Assembly: GCA_963082975.1 (NCBI GenBank)
Contig: OY720347.1
Span: 43,475,155-43,539,154, forward strand
Length of the DNA stretch: 64,000 nt
Direction of reading: 5' to 3'
From: Labia minor
Lineage: Eukaryota > Arthropoda > Insecta > Dermaptera > Spongiphoridae
In this document: one piece after another, positions 1-10,702 of the stretch
How the letters are laid out: every line of letters starts with the position of its first letter
Position numbering within the stretch: the first letter of the stretch is position 1
The notes under the pieces: generated by a model
Seen by the model: only the letters and a program-made list of their open reading frames with translations
The model's database searches: none
Told to the model about the DNA's origin: nothing
Made by a program: the position numbers and the translations under genes

Positions 1-253
1 ATTATAAAAACATGAATGGAAGGTGATGAAAGGGACCAGAAGTTTGGTTGAGGAAAGACTAAAAGTTTGTTGAAAAGCAAACCAAATGGGAAACAAACGA
101 TGGATTGACCAAACCGACTCGGACTCGGTGCGCTAACATTATAAGATTCTAAAGAAATTAAAAGAAGAAAGGAATTGATGGAGGTGGAGTAGAATAAGGA
201 CAGTTGAAGAAATATGGTTATTACAACCAAGAAATTTCGTAGATAAGATGCAA
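1..253 (+). pseudogene. Degenerate 3' tail of a LINE (cut by window edge)
   Basis: No open frame survives, but the stretch aligns at the nucleotide level with the 3' end of the LINE copy at 6350-6535. The relation is clearest at about 180-245, where a GAGTAG..GGACA..TTGAAGAAATATGGTTATT pattern is followed by the equivalent of AAGAAnTTTCG and a GATA-like tail. In better copies this part encodes the C-terminal tail after the RRLRWAGH block (RDTWRxVVAAAKNFR). The left end lies outside the window. Assignment is by similarity to the other copies in this window. Confidence 0.55.
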
Positions 254-348
254 AGTTTCTTAATATAAAATAAAATAACTTAAAATAAATTAAAATATAA
301 CATAAGAACAAACCTCAATTTAGATAGATAAAAATTGATTGTTAACTG

Positions 349-480
349 GGAACTAGCTTTTCAGAGCGTCGAAGTAATTTGTTGAATGTCTGTATGCGAA
401 AGGGTTTACTTCATTTTAATTCAATCAGTATATTTTTGCTCTCATTTATATTTTTGTTTTCACTCAAATTTGCAAATTGC
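349..480. repeat. Family F repeat fragment (ACTAGCTnnTCAGAGCG end)
   Basis: Starts with GAACTAGCTTTTCAGAGCG and continues with a TTGTTGAATGT..AAAGGGTTTACTTCATTTTAATTCAAT pattern. This matches the left end of the larger copy at 53721 (AACTAGCTGCTCAGAGCG, TTGGTTGAATGTAG, AAAGGTTTTCATCCATTTT). Only the first 130 bases or so are recognisable. Confidence 0.55.
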
Positions 481-3400
481 AATATTTTTCAAAATATAAA
501 TTTAAATATAATATAATATAATATTGTTTTAGAAAATATTAATCAATTAGGAGTAATATTCAATTTAATTTAATTTTACTTTTAATATTATATAATATTA
601 GAACTTAAAATAAATATTTAAATATTATAAACATTCTTTGTAGGGAAATTTCTAGAATTACTATTTTTATTTTGGGTATCAACTTCTTAACTGAGTCACC
701 AGAGGCGCCACATGGAGCGTTGTTTAATTGGGTCCGTTTTTTGCCCATAATTTTGGAACGGATCAACTTTTTTGAAATTTTCAATCTTATATTTTATCAT
801 TGGATCATGACGGTTCTAATGATACCTGAACCATTAAGATCCATGAAGTCGTTTAGAAGGAGTTTAGGATTGCGTAGTCGTTTAATTATATAGATACATA
901 TATACATAAGCGCGTATATATAGTTAATTTTCTTTTTCCAAATAGTTATGCTGTTCACTATTCTCTTGGGAAAATAGGAAGAAAATATGAATAAATACTC
1001 AAATAATTATAAATAAATATATAAATAAATAGAATAATAACGAATCATATGATACTTTGACATAATTTTAAATAATTTTTTAAAATAAAAAATAAATATT
1101 TATTTATTTTGAACAATTTCTTAATAAATATATATAAGTATATATATATATATATATATATGATCTTTGTATTTTTAATCCAAATAACTATAAAAAGTTG
1201 ACAGAAAATCATAATAAACAAATATATAGAACCTTTGTTGAGAGAGAAAGAGAGAGAAGAAACCATTTCCTCAGCTGCACTATTCCCATATAAATGAAAT
1301 AACAAAATTTTCATTTGCATCCATACTCATTCTTCTAAATCCTCGGACGTGTAAACCCGTCTTTATATCGTGCTCTAAATTTTTTTTCTTATTTCAAAAA
1401 TGTCCAATATGTCTTTTATTTTAGCTTCTTGGAAAAGATGACTATTCGTTTTAATTTTTTTTTAAGTGCCCGCTATTTAACTATTTCTCAATTCGTTTTA
1501 TTTTTCACTATAGAATTTGTTCATTTATTTGACATCATGATTTAATAGCCGTGCCGCTTCAGTCTACAATCTTATTAAGCCACTAGTATAAAAGAGAAGG
1601 CTAAATGGAGGAGGTACATGCAAATAATTTACTCGCTCATTGCAAATCAGACTCGATCCGATACGAGAAAATCAATTAAATTGAGACCTGCACTTAGACA
1701 GGCATTAATATTTAGATTTGGTTTTAGAAAGCATCCATTATTAGAGCCACTCCTCCGTTAGAAGACACCCATTATTATGTATATTACATTGGGAAAAAAA
1801 GAGAAAAATAAATATTTTAATTGAAACAGATGAATGTTGTTTTTTCCACATTGTTTTAATTTAAATAAATAGTATATCCACTTGATTTATCTTAGTTAAT
1901 GCTTTTAGTTTGATATTTTGAAATATTCCATAGTAGAAACACATCCATACACCTAAATCCGATTTGAAACAATTATTTTTTTAACTCTTATATATAAATA
2001 TTAGTTTAGAAACTCATTCATCCAAATATTCAAATAATTATAATAGGTCTTAACTCCAAATTATATGTAGTTCAATTGTTATTAAATTTACAAATGAGTT
2101 GTTTTATTATCTCACTGGCGTTATTTAACTCAAACAGTCCTTACTTTATTTCCTGGCATTACGTTTTCACATCATTATTTCTTAGCAACGAAGAAAAGAA
2201 TTGGGAACATGATAAGAACAATCTCAATTTTGAATTTGAATATTTATTTATGTTTAAACCCCTCATTTCTGATAATTTTTTGATGATTTCACGAATTTAT
2301 TTTCAAAAATATAATTTATTAAAATAATATTAATAAATTAAAATAATTTTTATTATTGTTATTTGTTTGTTAGGTTGGTTCACATGAAATTGTCTCGCGG
2401 TTCATTTACTACTGTACTACTGAACAAAAATAAACTATTTCATGTTAACCAACCTAATATTTTTCTAGTCATGCTCAATGGGAACTCATTTCAAGTAGTT
2501 CCCCGTTACTTATTCCTGTGATACTTCATTTATTTATTTATAATTATTAGATACTGAGTGATTCTTAAAGAAAATTTTTTTTATTTAAATGATCCACTTG
2601 AAAAATTGGTAAATGATGGAATACACGTTTTCAAACTCAAATAAAATCATTAATAATAATTAAAATATATATAAAATGAACTTGTCTGAATGAATGTCTG
2701 AAGAATTATTTTTAATTCTGTACAGTTTATTCATTATTTGACTTACCAAATTGTCAGAAAAAAAATCTCATAAATTTTAAAGTTCTTGGCGAATCTTTAT
2801 CTTGCACGTTTTCAGTTTCCTCCGGTTTTGATATTCCTCTCATTCGTCTATTTATCTATCATTTTATATTCAACAACTGAACCATAATATATTTTTAGTT
2901 TCCGAGAGTTGTGCTGCCTAATCAGTTTTTTTAAAATGCAAACGAAAATATATTGAGTCGGTTTACGAAATAATTAAAGCTCTTTTTAAAAGATTTAGAT
3001 CTTCTAATCAAATCAAAATAGTTTCTCTCTCTTGCTTCTCTTCAAAAAAAAAAAAAAAAAAAAAAAAAAGTAATATAATGTAAGAAAATTCCCACACTCT
3101 AGATTCATCTAATTTATGATAGGAATCAAAATAAGAATTTAAATAATTTATAAAAGAGTAATATTATTTATTTAAAATGAAATTAATTATGAATGAATGG
3201 AATGGAGAAAACCTTTGATAAATAATTAAAATAAAAAAAAAATATAAAAAATTAAGATATCAAATTATATAAATGATAAATTTATTTATTTAGTTGATCA
3301 AAACTCTGATATTAATAATATTTTTTAATAAAATAAGTCTTTTAAAAATTTGAATTATATTGAAAATTATCTTAATAAAACCGTATATATATACCTACAT

Positions 3401-4846
3401 ATATATATGTATATAAATATACCTTATAATATAATCTAAGTATTCTTTTATTTGAGTATCAATATTCTTCAATTTTCTATTCTTCTGCCTCTCTTTGATT
3501 TATGTTTATCTTATCAATTGCAAAAGTAAATTTCGATTTTAAAAGATTATCAATTGATTAAATTACCAGCATATAATAATAAAAAAAATTGAAATCCTTT
3601 CATGGTTTGGGATTAAATATAAACTTGATATTCATTTTTCTTTTGAGATTTTTTTTTTATTTTTTCTCTCTTTTTATCTTTTTATTCCAATTGGAAGGCA
3701 GGATTTTTATTTAAGAATTGTATTATCATCAAATATGAAAAAGTCAATAGAGTCAGCTTAGAGGGCTTCTAAACAGAAAAAGATGAGTGGATTAATCCTG
3801 GAAACAATGTATGTCTGAGTGCAGGTAGAGAGAAAAATATTTTAATTTAAATTGACGGAAAAGAACGGCCGCCAGCGTTCTTCTGTAATATTATATGAAA
3901 ATAATCCCACTGTCACGTAAGTTTTTTTTATTTTTTTATTATTTTTTTTATTCATAATAAAATACGATTTGTTTAGTCTCATGGTTCATGGTAGTTCTGG
4001 CTCGATGAACTTTTACAGCAATACACTTTCTGAAAATTTATTTTGTTTCTTTTGAAAATTTATTTTATTTTTCGAATGATATCTTTAACATTTGGGTCAC
4101 TGATAGTTCAACTAGATATTTATTAATTTCAAATGGAAGTCATTTTATTCAATATGTAAGTACATTCATTGAACAAAATAAAAGCTTATCAGGGGGGTAT
4201 AAACTTAACAAATCCAAAAAAAATAACCTTCATTTATTTGAATAATCATTCTTTTATTTCTAGATTTAGCACGAATTTGTGCTAATTTATTTACTTGAGA
4301 ATTATTTAAACACTAATAAATTAAAGTGATTTGTGAAATGAAGATAACATCAAATATAAAATACTATCTTTATTGTGAATAAATTTATTTTTATACTATT
4401 TAAATCCGCGGAAAAATTTGACTGTCCTATTTCAAATTTAATTAGGATATTCATTTTTATTAAATATTTATACTTACATATATATTTTTATTTTTACCCT
4501 ATTTTAATGGATTATCTAACAATCTAATCTTTTGATATGTTCAATTATTAATATTGTATATTTATATATTATTTTTATATTTATATAAATAAAATATTAC
4601 ATTAAAAAAGAAACCAAAAAATTTCAAATATTTGTTTTTGTTTTTGGCGTTGTTGAGCTTAAAAATCAATTTGTTCATGTCTTTATATATATATATAATA
4701 TATATATAGTAAAATAAAATAAATGAAAGCATATATATTTCATTTGCCATAGTACTTAAGCACCTCGATTCCTGTAGTAAAGTTTGAAAAGAATTCTCTA
4801 TATAGAATTAAAACTTCACTCTTACAAGATGATACTTGCTTAGGAA
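481..4846. other. A+T-rich stretch, no gene recognised
   Basis: Very A+T-rich sequence with short open frames that look like chance. It contains a (TA)n tract near 1141-1160, a 26-base poly-A run at 3044-3069 and another AT tract near 4685-4707. A 73-codon frame around 672-893 starts at TTG and resembles nothing I know. No RNA gene or transposon end was recognised. Confidence 0.6.
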
Positions 4847-5032
4847 CTAAGTGAAAGAGATCATGTCAACCGTAGAACCATAAGCTGTTATTGTTTTGAG
4901 TATCAATGAGAGCTCACTTCCATCTCTGTGGAGACGTTTGTAAGCATAATTTTCGTTAAGGGACTCAAGGTAATTCTCTTGAAATTCAATATCGACCACA
5001 TCATAACTATTTGGTGTGTACTTACCTATCAT
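4847..5032 (-). CDS. Unrecognised 61-codon open frame
   Basis: An ATG-initiated frame with a more balanced amino-acid mix than the poly-N/K/I/F frames around it: acidic and polar, with YDVVDIEFQENYLESLNENY in the first half and SELSLILKTITAYGS near the end. It has no signal peptide or membrane segment. A donor-like G|GTAAGT occurs at its very start on the minus strand, which fits an exon less well than a chance frame. It lies 90 bases left of the 5121 inverted-repeat arm. I do not recognise a family; it may be a lone exon, an old transposon piece or chance. Confidence 0.15.
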   Translation of the reverse strand: MIGKYTPNSYDVVDIEFQENYLESLNENYAYKRLHRDGSELSLILKTITAYGSTVDMISFT

Positions 5033-5120
5033 AAATATTATATAATCAATTGTAACATTTGTTTAAACATATTAAATAAATCAATATTTTATATTCTTTT
5101 AAAAAGGAAATTCATTTTTT

Positions 5121-5230
5121 GGTAATTATTCAATCGGGTTATTATGATATGGATTTGGATAAAACTTTACCAGTGGGTTCCTTTTTTAATTCGAAAGAAA
5201 CTTTTCTTATGCAAATTTTGCAGGTCGCTT
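5121..5230. repeat. Left arm of 110-bp inverted repeat around LINE fragment
   Basis: This arm is the reverse complement of 6794-6903 with about nine mismatches and no gaps over 110 bases. The central block ATGATATGGATTTGGATAAA and the following CTTTACCAGTGGGTTCC are identical in both arms. It may be the end of a terminal-inverted-repeat element that captured, or was entered by, the LINE fragment between the arms. Confidence 0.85.
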
Positions 5231-5309
5231 ATGTAATTAAAAGGATTAAAGTTTGTCAGATTAGCTTATTATGAACCTCGAAATATGATATCATTAAGTA
5301 ATGTTTTAT

Positions 5310-6545
5310 TTATGTAGAAGAAATATTAGGAGAAAATCAGTGCGGGTTCAGGCCAAACTGATCAACTGTAGACCAGATATACTCATTAAGGCAGATATTA
5401 GAAAAAAAAAACGCGAATTTAATATTTCTGTTTACCAATTGTTTGTAGACTTTACAAAAGTATATGACTCAATAGACCGGGAAAAACTTTTTCAAATTTT
5501 GATCTTAATGGGAATTCCCAAAAAACTCATACGTATGATTCAAATTTGTCAAGTAGGTAGTAAAGGAAGAGTAAGATGTGGGAATCAACTATCAGAAACT
5601 TCCGAAATTCGAAATGGGTTAAAACAAGGAGACGCATTATCACCAATTTTATTTAATTTAGTTCTGGAATATGTAATTAGACAAATTGGGAAAAACACAA
5701 ACGGAATCGAATTAAACAAAAAAATTCAAGTATTAGGTTACGCAGACGCTAGGAGATTCGGCAATTGCAATTAAAGATAACGTAGAAAAATTAATCGAAG
5801 CAGGAAAAGAGGTGGGGCTGGAAATAAATATTACTAAGACAAAGTATTTAGTAACAGAGATGAATAGTATTAATACGCAAAGTTTTAACATACAAAATGT
5901 AGAATTTGAAAATGTAGAAAAATTTAAATACTTAGGTTCTGTAATAACGAAAGATAATAATATTCGAGGAGAGTTTAAAGCGAGGTTACAATCGGGAAGC
6001 GCCTGTTATCATGCCGTAAAGGGGCTTATCGCGTCAAAATTATTATCAAAGGGGATAAAAATTAAAATATATAAAACAATTATTTTACCGGTTGTATTAT
6101 ATGGGAGTGAGGCATGGTCTATGACCTTAGGTGACGAGAGTAGATTAAGATTATTTGAGAATAGGATTCTGCGAAGCATTTATGGGCCAAAGAAAGAGGG
6201 GGTCACCGGGGAATGGCGGAGACTGCATAACGAGGAATTGTATGACCTCTATGCATCTCCAGATATAGTCAGAATTATAAAATCGAGAAGGCTGCGATGG
6301 GCAGGACACGTGGATAGAATGGGGGAGGAAAGAATGGTGTAAAATATATTGGGGGGGAGACCGAGTGGGAAACGCCCGTTTGGAAGACCAAGGACTCGGT
6401 GGGTGGATAATGTAGGAAGGGACGTGAGAGAGATGGGAGAGAAGAGGGATTGAATGGTTGTGGCTCTGAGTAGGGACACTTGGAGAAGTGTGGTTGCTGC
6501 GGCCAAGAACTTTCGAATTCCGTAGAGCCACAGAGATAGATAGAA
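5310..6545 (+). pseudogene. LINE (non-LTR) reverse transcriptase, broken, 5'-truncated
   Basis: Remnant of a non-LTR retrotransposon RT, which would copy its RNA at a nicked genomic site. The order is: a GENQCGFRPN block (5325-5355, frame-shifted against the rest near the A run at 5401-5410); FVDFTKVYDSIDREK (motif A); GLKQGDALSPILFNL (motif B, about 5615-5665); then YADA instead of the catalytic YADD at 5740-5752 with a single-base frameshift. Reading resumes in another frame with GLEINITKTKYL, followed by VVLYGSEAWSMTLG, GEWRRLHNEELYDLYASPD and RRLRWAGHVDRMGEE. A stop at 6340 interrupts the conserved tail (GRPSGKRPFGRPRTRW, RDTWRSVVAAAKNFR), which ends at a GATAGATAG tract at 6535. Endonuclease and ORF1 are absent. 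It is not functional. The clade is uncertain. Confidence 0.9.
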
Positions 6546-6793
6546 GAAATGTTTTATTGACTAATTCACTAATTATTCACTTATTCCTAATTTTCGGTTT
6601 TTTCGGTTCAGTTTGAATAGAGTAAAATTATTTAATTAATTAATTTTTTAATCTTCTTATATCCGAATCGAACTTAAAAAAAACAGAAAATTAGTGGAGC
6701 CCTCTGGTAGTCAAATAATAAAACATGTTAGCTAAATAGAATATCAATGATTTTATATGAAAATTTTAATTTTTTTTTTATCTCGTAAATTAG

Positions 6794-6903
6794 AAGCGAC
6801 CCGCAAAAATTACATAAGAACAGTTTATTGGGAATTAAAAAAGGAACCCACTGGTAAAGTTTTATCCAAATCCATATCATAATAAGTCGATTGAATAATT
6901 ACC
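6794..6903. repeat. Right arm of 110-bp inverted repeat around LINE fragment
   Basis: Inverted partner of 5121-5230 (about nine mismatches in 110 bases, no gaps). Between the LINE tail end (about 6545) and this arm lie about 250 bases of A+T-rich sequence with no recognised feature. No target-site duplication is evident outside the arms, because both flanks are T/A-rich. Confidence 0.85.
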
Positions 6904-6909
6904 CATTTT

Positions 6910-7524
6910 TTCAAAATTTATTTAAAATTTGAGATAGATCTTTATAACGCATCCTGAATACAAATATATTTGTTCGCCTCGTAGATGTTAATAATAATAA
7001 TGCTATTTGATAATAGAGATAATAATAACAATAATATCAATTGCTTTTGAATGGTCTACCCTTTTCCCTTTTGCCCATGCCAGCAATATCTATCAGAGAC
7101 CGCATATGACAAGAGAATTACGTCCAGCCCAAGTACTGGAAGTTGATTGGATCAAGTAGCAAAAGAAGAGAGAGAGGGAATGATCTCCGTTTAAGTTACA
7201 TTTCCCATTGATAAAATAATCGTAATAATTATTAATTGTTCTAATTTTCCATTATACAATTTTAATTAATGAATTATTCATAATAACGTAAAATTTAATA
7301 ATATAAAATGGTTATATGAATATTCCGGTATAATATAATTAAATTTTTGTATATGAAAATTGAAAAGTTATTGAAGTCGATAAAACAAAAAAACAAAATA
7401 ATTATTGTTTAGTAGGCTACCCGAACAGCTTGAGTCGTTAAGAATTTTGTTAAATAAATTATTATTCAATAAATAATTAAATACTATATCAACTAAGACA
7501 ATATTTATTTCTCATTTTTCATTT
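6910..7524. other. A+T-rich stretch, no gene recognised
   Basis: Contains a slightly GC-richer patch at about 7055-7190 (GGTCTACCC..GCCAGCAATATC..ACGTCCAGCCC) without an open frame or recognised motif. The rest is A+T-rich filler. Confidence 0.5.
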
Positions 7525-7558
7525 TTTACCTACCGACGATAGTAAAGGAGGTATTGTT
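7525..7558 (+). repeat. Solo terminal fragment of family A repeat
   Basis: TTTTTTACCTACCGACGATAGTAA-type sequence followed by GGAGGTATTG. This is the left tip of family A (compare 48854-48890) with one substitution in the GACC repeat and nothing of the element body after it. It is either an abortive or truncated insertion or a deletion remnant. Confidence 0.8.
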
Positions 7559-7699
7559 ATTATATGTTTTCTACAATTTAACTATATATATATATATAAA
7601 GGAAACATCCCAAACTGATTTTTATTTCCTCTTTTAAAAAAGGAAACAGAACGGACTGAAATAATTACAGGGACATTTCTCTTTTTTGGCAACATTTTA

Positions 7700-8030
7700 C
7701 AAAATATTATGTTATATGTAGAGGATATATTAGCAGAATATCAATGTGGATTCAGAACAAATCGGTCAATATTATAATATAAATATTGTTTGCTAAAACC
7801 CACTTGGATTAATATTGGAGAATTTAAGTTAAGATTGTAATCAGGTAACCTGTTAGTGTACTATAAAGATGCTCATTTCATCAAAATAATTATCAAAGAA
7901 TATCAAAATTAAAATCAATAAATTCATTATTTTTCAAATTGTATTATATGGGTGTCAGTCATGCTCAATGATATCTGGAGTGCGAATAAACTCAGAGTAT
8001 TTATGACTTCAAAAATGTGAAACATGTCTG
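7700..8030 (+). pseudogene. LINE reverse transcriptase fragment with internal deletion
   Basis: Same LINE family as 5310-6545. The left part reads VEDILAEYQCGFRTNRS (7713-7770), equivalent to VEEILGENQCGFRPN in the larger copy. It then jumps, through a deletion of most of the RT palm, to a degenerate equivalent of the QSGSACYHAVKGLIASKLLS and VVLYGSEAWSM segments (about 7825-7985). Several frameshifts and stops are present. It is not functional. Confidence 0.75.
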
Positions 8031-8039
8031 TAACCCAAC

Positions 8040-8944
8040 CATAAAATAAACCAAAAAAACAAAACAAAGAAATCAGTTCAAACTTAGCATTCATTGTCTT
8101 TTTCAAATCAAAAACCTATCTTTAAAGTTATATTATATTTACTCAAGAAATTGAAAAAAATTATTTCGGCATATATATAAACGAGTATAATCCCTGAAAA
8201 TGGTAAAAGAATCGAACTGAACTAGGAATAATCCAGATGGAAGAAGCAACCTGGAGATGAAATGAATTAAAAAGACTAGGACTAAAAAACTGTATTAAAC
8301 GACTTCTCTATGATAAATATTAATCTAATTAGATTAAGACTAAAATGAAAAGGTATGGGACTTATAATATACTAATATAAATATAATTCAGTATTATTAT
8401 ATTAATTCACTCTGTTTGTGGATCAAAAAGATATAAGAATGGCATTCTTTGGATATTATAAAAGAAACAAGCATGACAACTTATATACGAAACCACGAGA
8501 ATATAAGGATCTATAAGGGACAGAACAGCAATACTCAGACATGCGCGGAGAGCGCTGTGAGGGGCCTTTACCCTAAGGGGCCTGGTTCACATAAAATGGA
8601 ATGTAGATTAAATTGTAAATATGTATATAGGATATATGATTCAATTCCTAGAATATGAAATGAAAATAATATACATATACGAACCACAAATAAGTAATAA
8701 ATAAATAAATAATTAAAAAAATATAAAACGTAAAAGTTTAGTAATTATTATTGAAAAATAATTACCAATAAAATAAGAAATTTCTCAAAATATTACAACT
8801 ATATTTAAATAAATAATCATTAATGCTTTAATTAAATTGTAAGCTATTTATAAGAACTAGAATTTTTTATCTCAAAACTACAATTTCGGAAAAAAATACG
8901 ATATATTCTTACGAAAAGTGTTATCTATACCTAATATTATAATA
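8040..8944. other. No gene recognised; small GC-rich patch
   Basis: Mostly A+T-rich. At 8520-8595 there is a GC-rich patch with short self-complementary pieces (GCGC..GCGC; CCTT..AAGG between two AGGGGCCT copies). It is in an open frame of 69 codons (8449-8658) that resembles no family I know. Confidence 0.4.
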
Positions 8945-9015
8945 CAGTAGAAGTCCATTAGTCCGGCATCCAACAGTCCGGAATCCTCGAAAGTCCGGCA
9001 TCGCTCCGGAAAATT
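8945..9015 (+). mobile_element. Possible pogo/Tigger-like terminal end
   Basis: After a TA dinucleotide (8943-8944) the sequence CAGTAGAAGTCCATTAGTCC begins, followed by repeated AGTCCGGCAT / AGTCCGGAAT blocks. CAGTAGAA-type ends with internally repeated TCCGGCA blocks preceded by TA are typical of Tigger-like (pogo) DNA transposons. No matching inverted end was found downstream. The 70-codon minus-strand frame at 9270-9479 could not be tied to a transposase, so this is at most an orphan end. Confidence 0.4.
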
Positions 9016-9984
9016 GTAAAAATTTTGGTTTTCTCCAAAAGTGTGTCTTTAAAGCAAATAAAAACGCACGAGAGCTATTCCCCTTTTTTGATAGGTAATT
9101 GTCGTTTCTTTGATTACAGGTAATTTATTAAATATTGCAATTAATTGTTTTTAAAATTAGAATATAAAATCTCTAAACTTTGTTTACAGAGAAACAGATC
9201 TTTCTCACCCTGATCCAAAATAATAGGCCTTATATATATAGGTATATATATAACTATATAAATTGTTAATTATTCTGATTCGTTGACCATTTTTATATCA
9301 AGATAATTTTCGAAACAATCTACCAAAACATCAGATGAATGATGTGAAAAGAAAGTAAATCTTTTATTCTTTAAGTTAACGACAATTTTAGATGAAGACA
9401 TCAATCCAAACGGATTTAGAAGAAATCTACGAATCACTAGAAATAATTGATGTTTCCGAATGAATAGAGTAGAAGTCATTTTATTTTAGTTTGTATCTGT
9501 TTTTTTTTTCTTTTTGTCCCTTCGATGCTCGAATAAACTAGTCGATATATAAAGACTTCTGTGATCATTTCATCTTCAAATAATATAAATTCTGTTTAAT
9601 ATAATTTATTAGTGAGTAAATAAATACATTTCTTTCTTTTTCTTCGAAGAACTAAAATTATCATATTTCAATATTTTATTTATTTATTTATTTCGATATT
9701 AGAAGTTAAACAAATATACAAAAACCATTGAATAGAAAAATGAACCAGATGGGTAAATAATTTTTTTCAATACATTTATTTTGAAATAGTCGATTATGAA
9801 TTTGTTGTTCTAAGCAAATATTTATATTAGAAACTAATATTACAAAAGCATTATTTCTTTATTAATATATTGGATCATACAAAAAGACTGCCGTTTTTTC
9901 ATCACTAGTATTGATGCCTACCAATATCGAGAAACACTCGCCTGTTTGTATTAAAGGAACATGTGCTTAAAAGGTGACATTTCC
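9016..9984. other. A+T-rich stretch, no gene recognised
   Basis: Includes a 70-codon minus-strand frame (9270-9479, ATG start, rich in F, S and L) that might belong to the orphan pogo-like end to its left, but I see no transposase motif in it. Nothing else is recognised. Confidence 0.4.
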
Positions 9985-10470
9985 CCTTACATTACATGTG
10001 TGAGAATAGTTTTCTTCCTGTTGGTCAATTCTGGACGCTTCTGGTCGATCGCCTGCTTCAAGCGGTCCAGTTGTTCGCAGTAGATGGTAGAATTAAGCGT
10101 ATGGCCATATGGGAGCAGCTCATAGTGGATGATTCCCTTTCAATCCCACCAAACACACAGCAAAACCTTCCTGGCCGTCAAGCCCGGCTTGGCCACTGTT
10201 TGGGACGATTCACCGGCCTTCGACCACGACCGTTTTCGCTTGATATTGACGTATGTGATCTATTTTTCGTCCCCAGTCACCATCTACTTCAAAAATGAGT
10301 TGAGCTCGTTCTGTTTCAGTAGCATTCAGGCGTTGCTTCGGTCCAGAAGGCTTTTTGTGTCAAATAATGTGGCACCCAAATATCAAGTTTTTTGTGGGTT
10401 TAGTGACTAACTCCCATCTCCTGAGCATTTTCCCATTTTCAGAGTGATTTAAAAATGATTTCTATTTTCT
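9985..10470 (-). pseudogene. mariner transposase fragment (dead)
   Basis: Read on the minus strand with frame changes, this encodes a mariner-family (Tc1/mariner, DDE/D) transposase core. The order is KLDIWVPHYLT, then EMERAQ-like decayed sequence, MVTGDEK (first catalytic Asp), ITYVNIKRKRSWSKAGE, TVAKPGLTARKVLLCVWWD, KGIIHYELLPYGHTLNS, and YCEQLDRLKQAIDQKRPELT. The usual HQDNARPH block with the second catalytic Asp should follow at about 9995 but is lost. At least one frameshift and several stops (for example after TPECY and after MVTGDEK) make it inactive. No terminal inverted repeats were seen nearby. The plus-strand open frames here are shadows. Confidence 0.9.
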
Positions 10471-10702
10471 CTTTTAATTCAAATTTCATTTGTCAAATCT
10501 CTTTTTATTTGAAATGAAATATTATTTTTTTTATAAGTATATAAATACTCATAATTCTTCTCACTTTTAAGAATATTAATCTTTTCTCTTTTGAAAAATG
10601 GACCCATGTGCACTAGAAGTTGTCTTCTCCAATAATGATTCTTTTTATATTTTTAAATGTTTTCAAAAGAACATTTTATTCCCATTGACTGAAAAAAAAT
10701 TA

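Noticed and set aside
2076..2327. 83-codon plus frame
   Set aside because: F/L/S/N-rich, A+T-driven, with no domain or splice context; indistinguishable from chance.
6151..6531. 126-codon and 85-codon minus-strand frames over the LINE
   Set aside because: They are antisense shadows of the LINE C-terminal tail (S/P/H-rich); the plus strand carries the conserved motifs.
9996..10410. Two plus-strand frames of about 95-100 codons
   Set aside because: They are antisense to the mariner transposase fossil, whose conserved blocks read on the minus strand.
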